Translations under genes and position numbers: made by a program
The notes under the pieces: generated by a model
What the model was told of the DNA's origin: nothing
What the model saw: only the letters and a program-made list of their open reading frames with translations
Database searches by the model: none
Shown: positions 26,731 to 35,158 of the stretch, in pieces
Numbering within the stretch: the stretch's first letter is position 1
Layout: each line of letters begins with the position of its first letter
Source: Pontibacter roseus DSM 17521
GTDB lineage: Bacteria; Bacteroidota; Bacteroidia; Cytophagales; Hymenobacteraceae
Assembly: GCF_000373265.1 (NCBI RefSeq)
Contig: NZ_KB890762.1
Location: 692,833-756,832 of the forward strand
Length of the DNA stretch: 64,000 nt
Direction of reading: 5' to 3'

Positions 26731-27926
26731 TAGAGCTCCGTATTGTTGATTTTGTGGTACATCATGGCCTGGTTGCCGAATATCTTCGAGAAGCCTTTCA
26801 CATCCTCACCCGACCAGGCATTGTTCATCTCTCCGTAGCTGCCGAATTTAGAGGACATCAAATCATGCTCCGACTCAATGCCTTCCACCTGGAAACGGTA
26901 AGGTGCCAGGAGCACATGTACCTTACCAGTCACGTTCTCCTGTGTCTCCTGCAGGAAAGACTCGATGTTCCGCATAGTCGGGTCGATGAACTGCCCTTCA
27001 TGCAGCCAGTTGCCATACCAGGTCGCCAACTGATCTTTCCAGTACAATTGCCATTTGGTGAGCACGTGCTTCTCCAGGGTATGGTGCGCCTTGATGATGA
27101 CCATGGGAGCAGCCGCCTCAAAACCTACACGGCCTTTGATGCCGATGATGGTGTCCCCCACGTGGATGTCACGGCCGATGCCAAACGGAGCGGCTAACTC
27201 CTGCAGCACCTGAATTGCCTGTACCGGGCTTTCGAAAGTGGTATCGTTAAGACCTACCAGTTCGCCTTTTGCAAAGTGAAGCGTCACACGCTCAGGCTGC
27301 TCTTTCGTCACCTGCGTCGGGTAAGCCGACTCTGGCAGTGGCAGGTTTGAGGTCAGGGTTTCCTTGCCGCCTACCGAGGTGCCCCAGATGCCTTTGTTGA
27401 TAGAGTATTGCGCCTTCACAAAGTCATACTCCACGCCGTGCTGCTTCAGGTACTCAATCTCCTCCTCGCGCGAAAGCTTCATGTCGCGGATTGGCGTCAG
27501 GATGCCGATTTCCGGAATCATCACATGGAATATCATGTCGAAGCGCACCTGGTCGTTGCCGGCGCCCGTGCTGCCGTGGGCCACGTAATCAGCGCCCAAA
27601 GCCTTGGCGTGGCGGGCAATGGCCATTGCCTGCGTCACGCGCTCCGCGCTCACCGACAGCGGATAGGTGTTGTTCTTGAGCACATTCCCGAAAATCAGGT
27701 ACTTGATGCAGCTCTGGTAATAGTGCTCCGTTTCGTCCAGGTTGGTATGCTGTGTCACGCCCAGGTCATAGGCGCGCTTCTCTGTCTCTTGCAGCTCTTT
27801 TTCTGAAAATCCGCCTGTGTTTACAAGAACAGAATGTACTTCCAGACCTTTCTCCGCTTTCAGGTACTTCACGCAATAGGAGGTGTCGAGGCCGCCGCTG
27901 AAGGCTAAAACAACTTTCTTCTTCAT
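26730..27926 (-). CDS. argG: Argininosuccinate synthase
   Basis: A 398-residue synthase joining citrulline and aspartate using ATP. The PP-loop AFSGGLDTSYCV is at the N-terminus, with VAHGSTGAGNDQVRF and the downstream SINKGIWGTSVGGKE block. The ATG at 27926 (MKKKVVLAFSGG) is the proper start; the upstream open frame overlaps the GNAT gene. It starts 7 bp after the GNAT gene ends. Confidence 0.95.
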   Translation of the reverse strand: MKKKVVLAFSGGLDTSYCVKYLKAEKGLEVHSVLVNTGGFSEKELQETEKRAYDLGVTQHTNLDETEHYYQSCIKYLIFGNVLKNNTYPLSVSAERVTQAMAIARHAKALGADYVAHGSTGAGNDQVRFDMIFHVMIPEIGILTPIRDMKLSREEEIEYLKQHGVEYDFVKAQYSINKGIWGTSVGGKETLTSNLPLPESAYPTQVTKEQPERVTLHFAKGELVGLNDTTFESPVQAIQVLQELAAPFGIGRDIHVGDTIIGIKGRVGFEAAAPMVIIKAHHTLEKHVLTKWQLYWKDQLATWYGNWLHEGQFIDPTMRNIESFLQETQENVTGKVHVLLAPYRFQVEGIESEHDLMSSKFGSYGEMNNAWSGEDVKGFSKIFGNQAMMYHKINNTEL

Positions 27927-27933
27927 GGTATCT

Positions 27934-28602
27934 TTAGATGCTTGTCGGGTTGATGTTCTGGCTGCCGGAGCCAGCGGTATAGCTGCCATACACGGCAGTT
28001 TTGTGTTCCTCTATGGGCGTGAGGATTTGCAGCTGCTCGCGCGCAATGGGCTTCTGCTCCCGTGCCGGGTCGTAGAGCATGGCGGTGCACAGGCAGTTGC
28101 TGCGGTTCTTCATCAGCAGGATTTCGTAGTTCACACAGCTCTTGCAGCCGTCCCAGAACGCGTCATCATCCGTCAGCTCCGAATACGTCACAGGCCGGTA
28201 ACCCAGGTCCGAGTTGATTTTCATAACAGCCAGACCGGTGGTCAGTCCGAAGATTTTGGCATCGGGGTACTTGGTGCGCGACAGCTCGAAAATCTTCATC
28301 TTGATGAGTTTGGCAAGGCCGCTCTTGCGCAGTTCCGGCGACACAATCAGGCCTGAGTTGGCCACGTATTTGCCGTGGCTCCAGGTCTCGATGTAGCAGA
28401 AGCCAGCCCAAACACCGTTCACATCGTGCGCGATGACGGCCTTGCCCTCCAGCATCTTCTGGGCGATGTATTCCGGGGAGCGTTTGGCTATACCTGTGCC
28501 TCTGGCCTTGGCCGATGCCTCCATCTCATCGCATATCTGGGCGGCGTAAAAAGTGTGTTGCGCCGTGGCAACGGTAATGACAAAAGGAGTTTGGTTGTTC
28601 AT
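27934..28602 (-). CDS. GNAT acyltransferase, likely N-acylglutamate synthase of the arginine operon
   Basis: A 222-residue GNAT-fold protein and the first gene of the arginine operon. The acyl-CoA site region is SGLIVSPELRKSGLAKLIKMKIFELSR, followed by GLTTGLAVMKINSDLGYRPV. The C-terminal 70 residues contain several cysteines (CKSCVNYEILLMKNRSNCLC) not typical of GNATs. No argA or argJ is seen, and in Bacteroides a comparable GNAT next to argG is known to supply the N-acylglutamate (succinyl) step. The same role is inferred here from position. The first step of the operon's pathway would otherwise be missing. Confidence 0.8.
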   Translation of the reverse strand: MNNQTPFVITVATAQHTFYAAQICDEMEASAKARGTGIAKRSPEYIAQKMLEGKAVIAHDVNGVWAGFCYIETWSHGKYVANSGLIVSPELRKSGLAKLIKMKIFELSRTKYPDAKIFGLTTGLAVMKINSDLGYRPVTYSELTDDDAFWDGCKSCVNYEILLMKNRSNCLCTAMLYDPAREQKPIAREQLQILTPIEEHKTAVYGSYTAGSGSQNINPTSI

Positions 28603-29191
28603 TCTGGAAAAAATATACCCGGGCTATACCTGCGCACAGCCAATTTTTACAAATGAAAAAATACAGGAATACGTCAGAGGCAGGCGATACGTCTCCGTTC
28701 GTCCTCACTCTTGTGCTAATTCAATAAAAAAGGGGAAGGATGACCACTGCGTAGGCGGTCAGGAAGCATGTCGGCCTAGGGCCTGTAGCGGACTATGGCG
28801 TTAATGGCCCTCAAAACTACCCTTGCTGGAAAGATAGAAAAAGACGCACCCTTCAGAGAAGAGTGATTTACCATCACAGATGATAAAAACGGCTTTTTTT
28901 TCATTTTACTTTCGTCGTTCTTGAAATTTAAAGGGCCTTCGCCCATTCAGAAAGCAAAGGTTTGGAATTAATATCGATTTATACAACAATTGGTTTTAAT
29001 TTATGATAAAGTTTACACACTTCCCCTGAAATGTTACAACATTGACTTCATCTGAGCTGTGCCAAATCCGCATAGTACACTTTTCTGTTCAGACTCTGGC
29101 TTTATAGGTATGGCGGTTACTGCCTGTTTGTGTAACTTGCGTCGCGAGCATGGGCAGCTGCAACAGCTAGCCGCCCCTATAGCATACCTGC
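28603..29191. other. 589-bp non-coding region upstream of the arginine operon
   Basis: This stretch separates the divergent arginine operon and the small membrane protein gene. On the minus strand it holds AACCTTTG near 28955-28962 (one mismatch to TAnnTTTG), then a 42-codon ORF (28904 to 28776) whose last 15 residues contain four arginines, and a weak hairpin followed by TTTTTT near 28725-28730. No riboswitch class known to me is recognisable. An arginine attenuator is conceivable but weakly supported. Confidence 0.4.
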
Positions 29192-29470
29192 ATGAAGAAC
29201 CTCTCCCTTAGCGTCATCATTGGCATCCTTTTCTCCGCCATCGGAACCGCCTCCTTGTTTCTGACGCGTGACCCGCTGATGGCTGCCATCTGGCTGAGCT
29301 TTGGCAACGGACTCATCGTGTCCAACCTGCGTTTGAAAAGAATGGATGAACAAGGCAACCTGGTGGTGGCGCCCGTTCCGAAGGTGCGGCTGTACGTGGG
29401 GCTGGGATTGATTGTGATGGCGGTGCTGCTGCTCCTGTTCCAGGTATACCTCGACCTGACACACGCCTAA
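29192..29470 (+). CDS. Small integral membrane protein
   Basis: A 92-residue protein with three hydrophobic segments (residues about 5-23, 26-43 and 68-88) separated by a short basic loop (SNLRLKRMDEQG). No family is recognised. It starts at ATG 29192 and ends with an AGGTATACCT palindrome inside its last codons (29442-29451). It converges on the retropepsin gene with a 10-bp gap. Confidence 0.6.
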   Translation: MKNLSLSVIIGILFSAIGTASLFLTRDPLMAAIWLSFGNGLIVSNLRLKRMDEQGNLVVAPVPKVRLYVGLGLIVMAVLLLLFQVYLDLTHA

Positions 29471-29480
29471 AAGCCCCCTC

Positions 29481-30728
29481 CTAAATACGGCTCTGGAGTA
29501 CCATTTCCACGTTCAGGTATTTGGTATCGCGCTTAAGCTTGAGCCGAATCCGGCGACCGGGCTTGCTGTCGAAGAGCTCGAGCAACTCCTCCATGTTCAT
29601 CTCTTTGCAGTCGCGCCCGTTTATGTTGAGGAGCTGGTCTCCCGGCAACAGCCCTATCTGCTTGGCTGGCGAGTCTTCTATGACGTGCGACACCACATAG
29701 AAATTGGCCCCAGGCAGTGGCGTGCTGATTTCAAACCCGGTCATGTTGTAGTAGAAAGGCTGCTTGTACTTTTTGTTGGGCACGAGCATCATGCGCTGGT
29801 GCGGGTAGTCGAAAATGACCGTGAAGCGCTTGAGGATATCGGAGCCGATGTTGCCGTTGCGGTTGGCCAGGTTGAGTGCCGCCCGGATAGATTCCTCATC
29901 CGGGTAAGAGGCGGGCAAATCTTGTAGCACGTACTTGCCTATTTTGAAGCTGTTGATGCGCCCGATTTTCCCGTTGATATCCCCGCTCAGCCCTCTGCCC
30001 AGGTAGGCTTCCATGACCTTGGGGGGCAGCAGCAGGCGCTCGTCTGTGGGCAGGTATAGCGAAATGGAATGGCTCGCGCCTGTGTCAATCACCAGCTTCA
30101 CTTTGAGCGAATCTCCGTTATACTGCCGCACGCCGGCCTCCACGTAGGCCTTGGTGTTCTCAATCATGAGCGGGTATACCTCTCCCCGCTTCGGAACCTT
30201 CAGGTTCAGGTCAGGGCGGTACAGCGTCAGGTGTTTGGTGTCGTAGTTTATTTTGACGATGAAGTTGCGGAAAATGTCATAGCCGATGATGCCATGCACC
30301 GACATGCCCATGCGTGTGGAGAGGTTGAAGATATCCTCCATAAGCACGTACACCTGGTGATTATCGCCCCGTATACCCGGCAGCTGCAGGTTGTTTCCCC
30401 TCGAATAAAGCGCCTCAATCTCATGGCCGGTGCCCAGGCCCTGCAGCGTTATCTTGCCCGCTTGGTTCAGGCTGAGAGAATCTGAGTAGTGCAGGCGCGT
30501 GATGAGCGTGTTCTTCACGCCGGAATCCAGTATGAAATGGAGTGGCTGGGAGCCATTTATTTGTACCGGAATGACGATGAGGTTGTGCACCAGCTTGAAC
30601 GGGATGGTGATGCTCTTGCGCTTGGATGTGAAGTAGACGGTGTCTTTGGCAGCAGGCTGCCCTGTCGCTTCGAATGTGGCGAAGCAGAGGCAGAGACAAA
30701 GGAATACAAGAGTGGAAATCCTTGCCAT
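29481..30728 (-). CDS. Exported double retropepsin-like aspartic protease with PDZ domain
   Basis: A 415-residue protein with signal peptide (cleavage near EATGQ). Two retropepsin-like units follow: the first has FILDSG with Asp68 and the closing GIIGYDIFRNF; the second has LVIDTGASHS with Asp215 and GNIGSDILKRF. Each unit carries one aspartate and a flap-type end, so one chain could form a pepsin-like active site. Residues about 325-410 form a PDZ domain (SPAKQIGLLPGDQLLNINGR). It should be a periplasmic protease or processing factor; substrates are unknown. Confidence 0.85.
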   Translation of the reverse strand: MARISTLVFLCLCLCFATFEATGQPAAKDTVYFTSKRKSITIPFKLVHNLIVIPVQINGSQPLHFILDSGVKNTLITRLHYSDSLSLNQAGKITLQGLGTGHEIEALYSRGNNLQLPGIRGDNHQVYVLMEDIFNLSTRMGMSVHGIIGYDIFRNFIVKINYDTKHLTLYRPDLNLKVPKRGEVYPLMIENTKAYVEAGVRQYNGDSLKVKLVIDTGASHSISLYLPTDERLLLPPKVMEAYLGRGLSGDINGKIGRINSFKIGKYVLQDLPASYPDEESIRAALNLANRNGNIGSDILKRFTVIFDYPHQRMMLVPNKKYKQPFYYNMTGFEISTPLPGANFYVVSHVIEDSPAKQIGLLPGDQLLNINGRDCKEMNMEELLELFDSKPGRRIRLKLKRDTKYLNVEMVLQSRI

Positions 30729-30971
30729 GGCACGAAGAACTTAAGGCGCAGAAAATCAGCTTGTTTTATATACGCATTTTTCAGGATTAGATAACGTGAA
30801 TACTGTATAAACTTGCTATTATCCTATCAAGATAACTGCATAGTTTATTCATAATGAATTGCGGGCTCCTCAGCCCCAGGTATAATTCGATAGTGGCTAA
30901 GCGGAGGTATGGCTAATTCTGAAGCCAGTATGTGGAGACTTTAGATAAGAAAGAACGAGTGATGTTAGGAG

Positions 30972-31709
30972 CTACTCAGCAGGCAGGTATAGTTTCACCT
31001 TGCCTTGCTTGAATACGACCTCATCCAGGTGCCCCATTTGGGTTTTGTCATCCGTCATCAGGTGCATGTGCAGGAAGGTGTCGTGGTGGGTGAAAACGGC
31101 CTTGTGCTCCGTCGAGAAAAAGCCTACGACCTGCACTTGTTTATCTTTCAAGGAATAATCCACCTGCCCTTGGTGGGCCTCAGTGGGCGAGCTGACTTTG
31201 GAGCCTTCAGGCAGGTTCACGATATGGATGGTCGCCTGCTCCACCTCCCCCTCCACCCGGAAGGCGAAAGGGCGTTTGGACGTTTGGGTCGTTTTGTTCA
31301 GGTATGCCTCCAGTTGCTGCAACGTTTGGACTGAGTCCGGCGGTGTGATTTCACGCCAGCCCCGCACGTGGGCATAGACGAAGAATGGTGCTTTTACCTC
31401 AAACGTCTCCTCCACCAGCATGGTCGTGTCTGTCAGCACCGTGGATTTGTAGGATTTGCCATCCACGATGAGCAGCTCCCCGGCCAGGTACTCTACCGGA
31501 CCAAGCCCGTACAGGTGCTGTTTGTTTCCAATGGTATCCAGGTTGATGGTGCCGCCCAACTCCCCTTTCCACATCACATTCTTCATGGCTCCCACCACTT
31601 GCACCGCTGTTGAAGCATTGGTCTCTTGCTGCTCCTGCACCGAATTGCAGCCCATAAGGAGAAGGGAGGCAGCTATACTTAAGGATGTTGTCAGAAAAGT
31701 GTTTCTCAT
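30972..31709 (-). CDS. Alpha-acetolactate decarboxylase-family lipoprotein
   Basis: A 245-residue protein with lipobox (SLLLMGC, Cys21). The remainder matches acetolactate decarboxylase (BudA): GLGPVEYLAGELLIVDGKSY, VVGFFSTEHKAVFTHHDTFLHMH, then LMTDDKTQMGHLDEV, which supplies the three His and Glu zinc ligands of the family. BudA normally makes acetoin from acetolactate in the cytoplasm. Here the enzyme is anchored outside, with no acetolactate synthase nearby. Export may protect the cell from diffusing acetolactate or use a different substrate; this is inference. Confidence 0.85.
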   Translation of the reverse strand: MRNTFLTTSLSIAASLLLMGCNSVQEQQETNASTAVQVVGAMKNVMWKGELGGTINLDTIGNKQHLYGLGPVEYLAGELLIVDGKSYKSTVLTDTTMLVEETFEVKAPFFVYAHVRGWREITPPDSVQTLQQLEAYLNKTTQTSKRPFAFRVEGEVEQATIHIVNLPEGSKVSSPTEAHQGQVDYSLKDKQVQVVGFFSTEHKAVFTHHDTFLHMHLMTDDKTQMGHLDEVVFKQGKVKLYLPAE

Positions 31710-31738
31710 GGTTATGGAAAGGGTTAAAGAAAAATGAA

Positions 31739-31768
31739 GAATCCGGCAGGCTATACCTGACCGGATTC
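31739..31768 (-). terminator. Intrinsic terminator with AGGTATAG motif in its loop
   Basis: A 12-bp stem with one bulged A (31739-31750 with 31756-31768) and the loop CTATA, followed on the minus strand by a T-rich tract. It lies 6 bp after the stop of the gene at 31774. The reverse-strand AGGTATAG motif spans the apex. Confidence 0.8.
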
Positions 31769-31773
31769 AAAGA

Positions 31774-32841
31774 CTAATTTTTCACCTTCGCTCCCGACTC
31801 CACCTTTTTCAGGTATGCCATGGCTTCCTCGGAGAAGACGTAGGGTTTGGCTTTGTCTTTTCTGGCGGCTTTGTTGTAGAGGTAGATGAACTGGAAAGGG
31901 TTGTCAATATGGGCGACCAGTTTGTTCCTTAGGCCATTCCGCTCGATGACGTCGGCCATGTAAAAACCGGGAACGTGCCCGCTCATGCCTATCACCTGCT
32001 GCTTGAGTTCCTGGGAGGTATAGGTCCGGGTGCCGGCGGCCATCTCTTTGATGGCGGCATCCACTTTGGGCATCTGCCTCTCCCCCAGCTGCAGCAGGTA
32101 GGTGCCATACTGGAGTTCCTCGGGCACGTTCGGACTTACCAGATACTTCTTGTCAATCAAATCGGGCGCTCCCTCATTCAGGAGGAGCTGGAGCATCAGG
32201 AGCAGGCTCTGGTCTTTCTCGGCCACCTCGTATTTCTTTTGTCTGGAGAGCAGGTGGTGCAACTCATGTCCTCCTACAATGCCTGGTTTTGCTTTGTCGA
32301 ATTGATATTCGCCCCACAGGTTGAGCACAAAGTTGTCTCTGTTGGCCACGGCATCGTTGTTCAGGGCAATCAGGTATACCGTGAAGTCCGGTTTTTTGGT
32401 GTGCAGGCGCTTGGGCAGCATGGTATAGGTAGACGCATACATGGACTCCAAGTACCCTTCAGGGTTTGCCGTGACGCCCTCCAGGTATGTCCGCAGTGCC
32501 GCCTCATCCTCTTTGTAGTGGTGAATCAAATAGGTCAGGTAATAGTTGTGTGGGTCCTTCAGCCGGGCCTGCAGCAGGCTGTCGTTTTCTGGCATGTAGA
32601 CCACCTCCATCGCCTTCCTGTAATTATTGAGGTACTTTTCGTCATACGCCTGATTGTCGATGTACTGGCGGTTGCCATCCATTTTAAAGAAGCTGTTCCA
32701 GGTGCCGTCGCTGAGGCGCTTTCCGGCCTTCAGGCTGTCGGTCAGTTCGTAATAGCGATGGGCTGCTGCGGCGTCGATGGTCTGGGCGTTCAGGCTGTGC
32801 GAGGCGGCAGCCAGAAGCAAAAGCGTAAAAAGTTTTTTCAT
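31774..32841 (-). CDS. Exported putative zinc peptidase (DUF5700-like)
   Basis: A 355-residue protein with a signal peptide (cleaved after SLNAQ). It contains HELHH at residues 192-196, a metallopeptidase zinc site (HExxH), and a downstream NEGAPDLID segment offering a third acidic ligand. This arrangement matches the DUF5700 'putative zinc-dependent peptidase' family of Bacteroidota. The rest is alpha-helical. It should be periplasmic or surface-exposed. The substrate is unknown. Confidence 0.8.
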   Translation of the reverse strand: MKKLFTLLLLAAASHSLNAQTIDAAAAHRYYELTDSLKAGKRLSDGTWNSFFKMDGNRQYIDNQAYDEKYLNNYRKAMEVVYMPENDSLLQARLKDPHNYYLTYLIHHYKEDEAALRTYLEGVTANPEGYLESMYASTYTMLPKRLHTKKPDFTVYLIALNNDAVANRDNFVLNLWGEYQFDKAKPGIVGGHELHHLLSRQKKYEVAEKDQSLLLMLQLLLNEGAPDLIDKKYLVSPNVPEELQYGTYLLQLGERQMPKVDAAIKEMAAGTRTYTSQELKQQVIGMSGHVPGFYMADVIERNGLRNKLVAHIDNPFQFIYLYNKAARKDKAKPYVFSEEAMAYLKKVESGAKVKN

Positions 32842-33017
32842 GGGGGGGTACAGTTTGTTTCAGGTATAGGAGCCTGCTTGGGCGCCAAGGTATAGCATAT
32901 CCCGAATATAAGGATTATGATTAAATAGGAGGCCAGGAGTGAGAATATATTTGTGGTTTTGTTCTGTTTATTGCGCTGCCTTTTCGCATTTCAGTGGCTG
33001 CGGCGATTTGTTTTCAT

Positions 33018-33413
33018 TCAGTTCGTTGCTTTAATGGAGCCAGAACAAACATCCTCGCCCACAGTGCCCGTAAGCCACCGCTTCAGCTTCTCCAGCCTCT
33101 CGCAAGTCAACTGTTCCAGGTAGTCTGCCCTGCAAATCGCATGTACAGAGCCATAGTAGCCGACTTCTCTCTCGGGGTATAGCATGTTCAGTTCTGCATC
33201 GCGGAAGCTTATCCATATCCTTTGGGAGGCTTTCAGGTCTTGTATGAACGTTACATCTGCTTTGTATTCCTTCAGTATGCGCCGGTATACCTCATTGAGT
33301 TCCTTGTCGGCTTGTTGATAAGCAGCGTAGGCCTGACCATTCATTTCGGCTTGTGTCTGCGCTGTGGCCGTGTGCAATAGCAGGAACAGGAAAGCAGCAA
33401 AAAGATGTTTCAT
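33018..33413 (-). CDS. Exported LprI-like (DUF1311) protein
   Basis: A 131-residue protein starting at ATG 33413 (MKHLFAAFLFLLL), with signal peptide ending near TATAQ. The mature part has the DUF1311/LprI N-terminal pattern: AYQQADKELNEVYRRILKEY, LKASQRIWISFRDAEL and the later CERLEKLKRWL. Two relatives inhibit lysozyme in other bacteria; the role here is unproven. An extended frame upstream to 33452 has no signal-peptide sense. Confidence 0.82.
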   Translation of the reverse strand: MKHLFAAFLFLLLHTATAQTQAEMNGQAYAAYQQADKELNEVYRRILKEYKADVTFIQDLKASQRIWISFRDAELNMLYPEREVGYYGSVHAICRADYLEQLTCERLEKLKRWLTGTVGEDVCSGSIKATN

Positions 33414-33497
33414 CAGGCAAGCGTTTGGCATAGTCGAATGGAAAGCGTTCATGAGTTCCAGAACCCTAAGATAGCAAAGGAATTCTGTTGGTATCAG

Positions 33498-34430
33498 TTA
33501 CAGATGCTGCTCCAATATCTTTCTTAACTTCTCTTTGTTGCCCGCTAAGTTTATGAGGCTGCTGTAGTAGTTTTCCGACACTGCGACGAACTGTCTGGCC
33601 TCATTGGCTTCGGTCCAGGCGCGTTTCAGCTGCACAATCGTCTCCGGGTTTTCTTCGTGGGCCTGGAGCAGTACCTTCAACAGCTTTTTCTGTTGCCTGG
33701 CTGGCATAGAGGCTTTGCACACCACGGGCCCTTGCAAGATGGCTTCGGATTCCCAGAGTTTGACCACTTCATGCTCCTTTAGCTTCCCGCTTTCAAGCTG
33801 CTTTTCATACTCGCCGGTGCCGAGTGCCGCTATGTCAGTTGCGCCATTAAGCACTTCCTGCATTGCGTCGGCGTGGCTGTTCAAGAACTTCACCTGGCCA
33901 AACTGCTCTTCCGGTTCAGCTATACCCAATGAACTCAGGAACAACCTCGGAATCAGATTGCCGGATGTGGAATGGCGGCCAGCAAAAGCAATCGAATAAG
34001 CCATGGAGTTGTTGCGTAGCTGCTCTGGACTCGTAATGCCGGACTGCTTGCTGGCTAGCAGGCAGGCGGTATAGGCATCCATTGCGTCAGCAGGGACTTC
34101 AAGGGCAGCCAAGGGCACAACAGACGTTTTGGCATCCGTTTGCAGCAGCAAATAGCCGAAAGTATTCATTATGGCCACATCAGCCTCTCCACACCTCAGT
34201 GCTTCTACCAACTCACCAATGGTCGGGTAGCTTTTCAGATTTAAAGTTGCGCCAAGTGATTTCGCCATTTGCAGGGCTATGGGGCGAATGTTGCCAAGGC
34301 GGTCGTTTTGGCCATAGGTATAGGTAGCTACGGTTAACTGCTTAGCAGTCTTTGGCGCAGTTGCCCATGCCGGAATGCTTGTGAGCGATGTCACGAACAA
34401 AAGGCACATCAAAAGGAAAACTCTTTTCAT
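33498..34430 (-). CDS. Orphan PhnD-type solute-binding protein
   Basis: A 310-residue periplasmic binding protein with signal peptide (cleaved near PAWATA). The pattern TVATYTYGQNDRLGNIRPIALQMAKSLG, LRCGEADVAIMNTFGYLLLQ and AFAGRHSTSGNLIPRLFL is that of the PhnD/TctC phosphonate- or phosphite-binding group. No ABC permease or ATPase gene lies nearby, so the partner is elsewhere or the protein serves a sensor. The ATG at 34430 (MKRVFLLMCLLF) is chosen over TTG 34436. Confidence 0.85.
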   Translation of the reverse strand: MKRVFLLMCLLFVTSLTSIPAWATAPKTAKQLTVATYTYGQNDRLGNIRPIALQMAKSLGATLNLKSYPTIGELVEALRCGEADVAIMNTFGYLLLQTDAKTSVVPLAALEVPADAMDAYTACLLASKQSGITSPEQLRNNSMAYSIAFAGRHSTSGNLIPRLFLSSLGIAEPEEQFGQVKFLNSHADAMQEVLNGATDIAALGTGEYEKQLESGKLKEHEVVKLWESEAILQGPVVCKASMPARQQKKLLKVLLQAHEENPETIVQLKRAWTEANEARQFVAVSENYYSSLINLAGNKEKLRKILEQHL

Positions 34431-35158
34431 AGTCAAATAAGGATGCGGTACTTAAAGGGAAACCCGCAGTACTCCGGCTATATTGTCGGAACAAATAATG
34501 TAACGCCTTTGCTTCTACCTAAAAGGAATACATTCTAATACTTCTCTCAAAGGGCATTATATCTCCTTCAGCTAATATAGCTAATACCTGCAGATTATTT
34601 ATATCATCTTATAGATTAATACAAGGATTCTACATCTAAGAGCAGCTGTGCCTCTTCGTGCATACCTGAGAAAAGCGCACCTCCAACTGCCCGACTTAAA
34701 TGTTACTATCCTAACAAAAAGAAGCAAAAGCATCACTGTTCCTATAGTCGGGAAGCAGGGACCAGCAACTGGTTATATTGCACATTAACAGCAACCATAT
34801 TCAAGCGCATGGACTTGCAGTACCTGTTTTTCAGGTTAATACTTACTTCTCAGCTCAATTTTGAGTATATTCAACATTATTCATACTTGCAGCGACAAAG
34901 AAGACTTATACTTTTCCAATACATGCACCTCCTCAACCTTAGCAGCTTTATCGTATACAAACTAAGTTTAAGTGTATGTTTATCCAAAGTGAAATCAGGC
35001 TGTACAGGGTTTTTCCACAGCGCTATACCTATACCGCTTTTAGCGCTACCCTCCCACTACCGTACAGCCTTGACCCTAATTTATTCAACTTGACCGCCGC
35101 AATTATCCGCTTCATCACGTTATTACAATCAAACACTAACCAAAACTGACAAGAAACT
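34431..35158. other. 728-bp non-coding region with structured leader
   Basis: This AT-rich stretch between divergent genes contains no convincing gene; a 94-codon frame at 34809-35093 has no start context and no family resemblance. Two AGGTATR motifs lie at 34585 and 34662. The notable content is the nested inverted repeat at 34997-35070, described separately, which belongs to the leader of the gene at 35159. Confidence 0.6.
34997..35070 (+). promoter_or_regulatory. Nested three-helix structured leader element
   Basis: Three nested helices are visible: 34997-35005 with 35062-35070 (9 bp), 35006-35010 with 35048-35052 (5 bp, stacked on the left side), and 35019-35024 with 35042-35047 (AGCGCT both sides, 6 bp). 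Internal asymmetric loops are 8 nt on the left and 9 nt on the right. The apical loop holds an AGGTATAG motif. It ends 88 bp before the start codon at 35159. It could be a cis-regulatory RNA or a cruciform. It is not a class I recognise. Confidence 0.45.

Noticed and set aside
34809..35093. A 94-codon frame in the 34.4-35.2 kb gap
   Set aside because: It runs through the nested inverted repeat, has no ribosome-binding context and shows no recognisable pattern.
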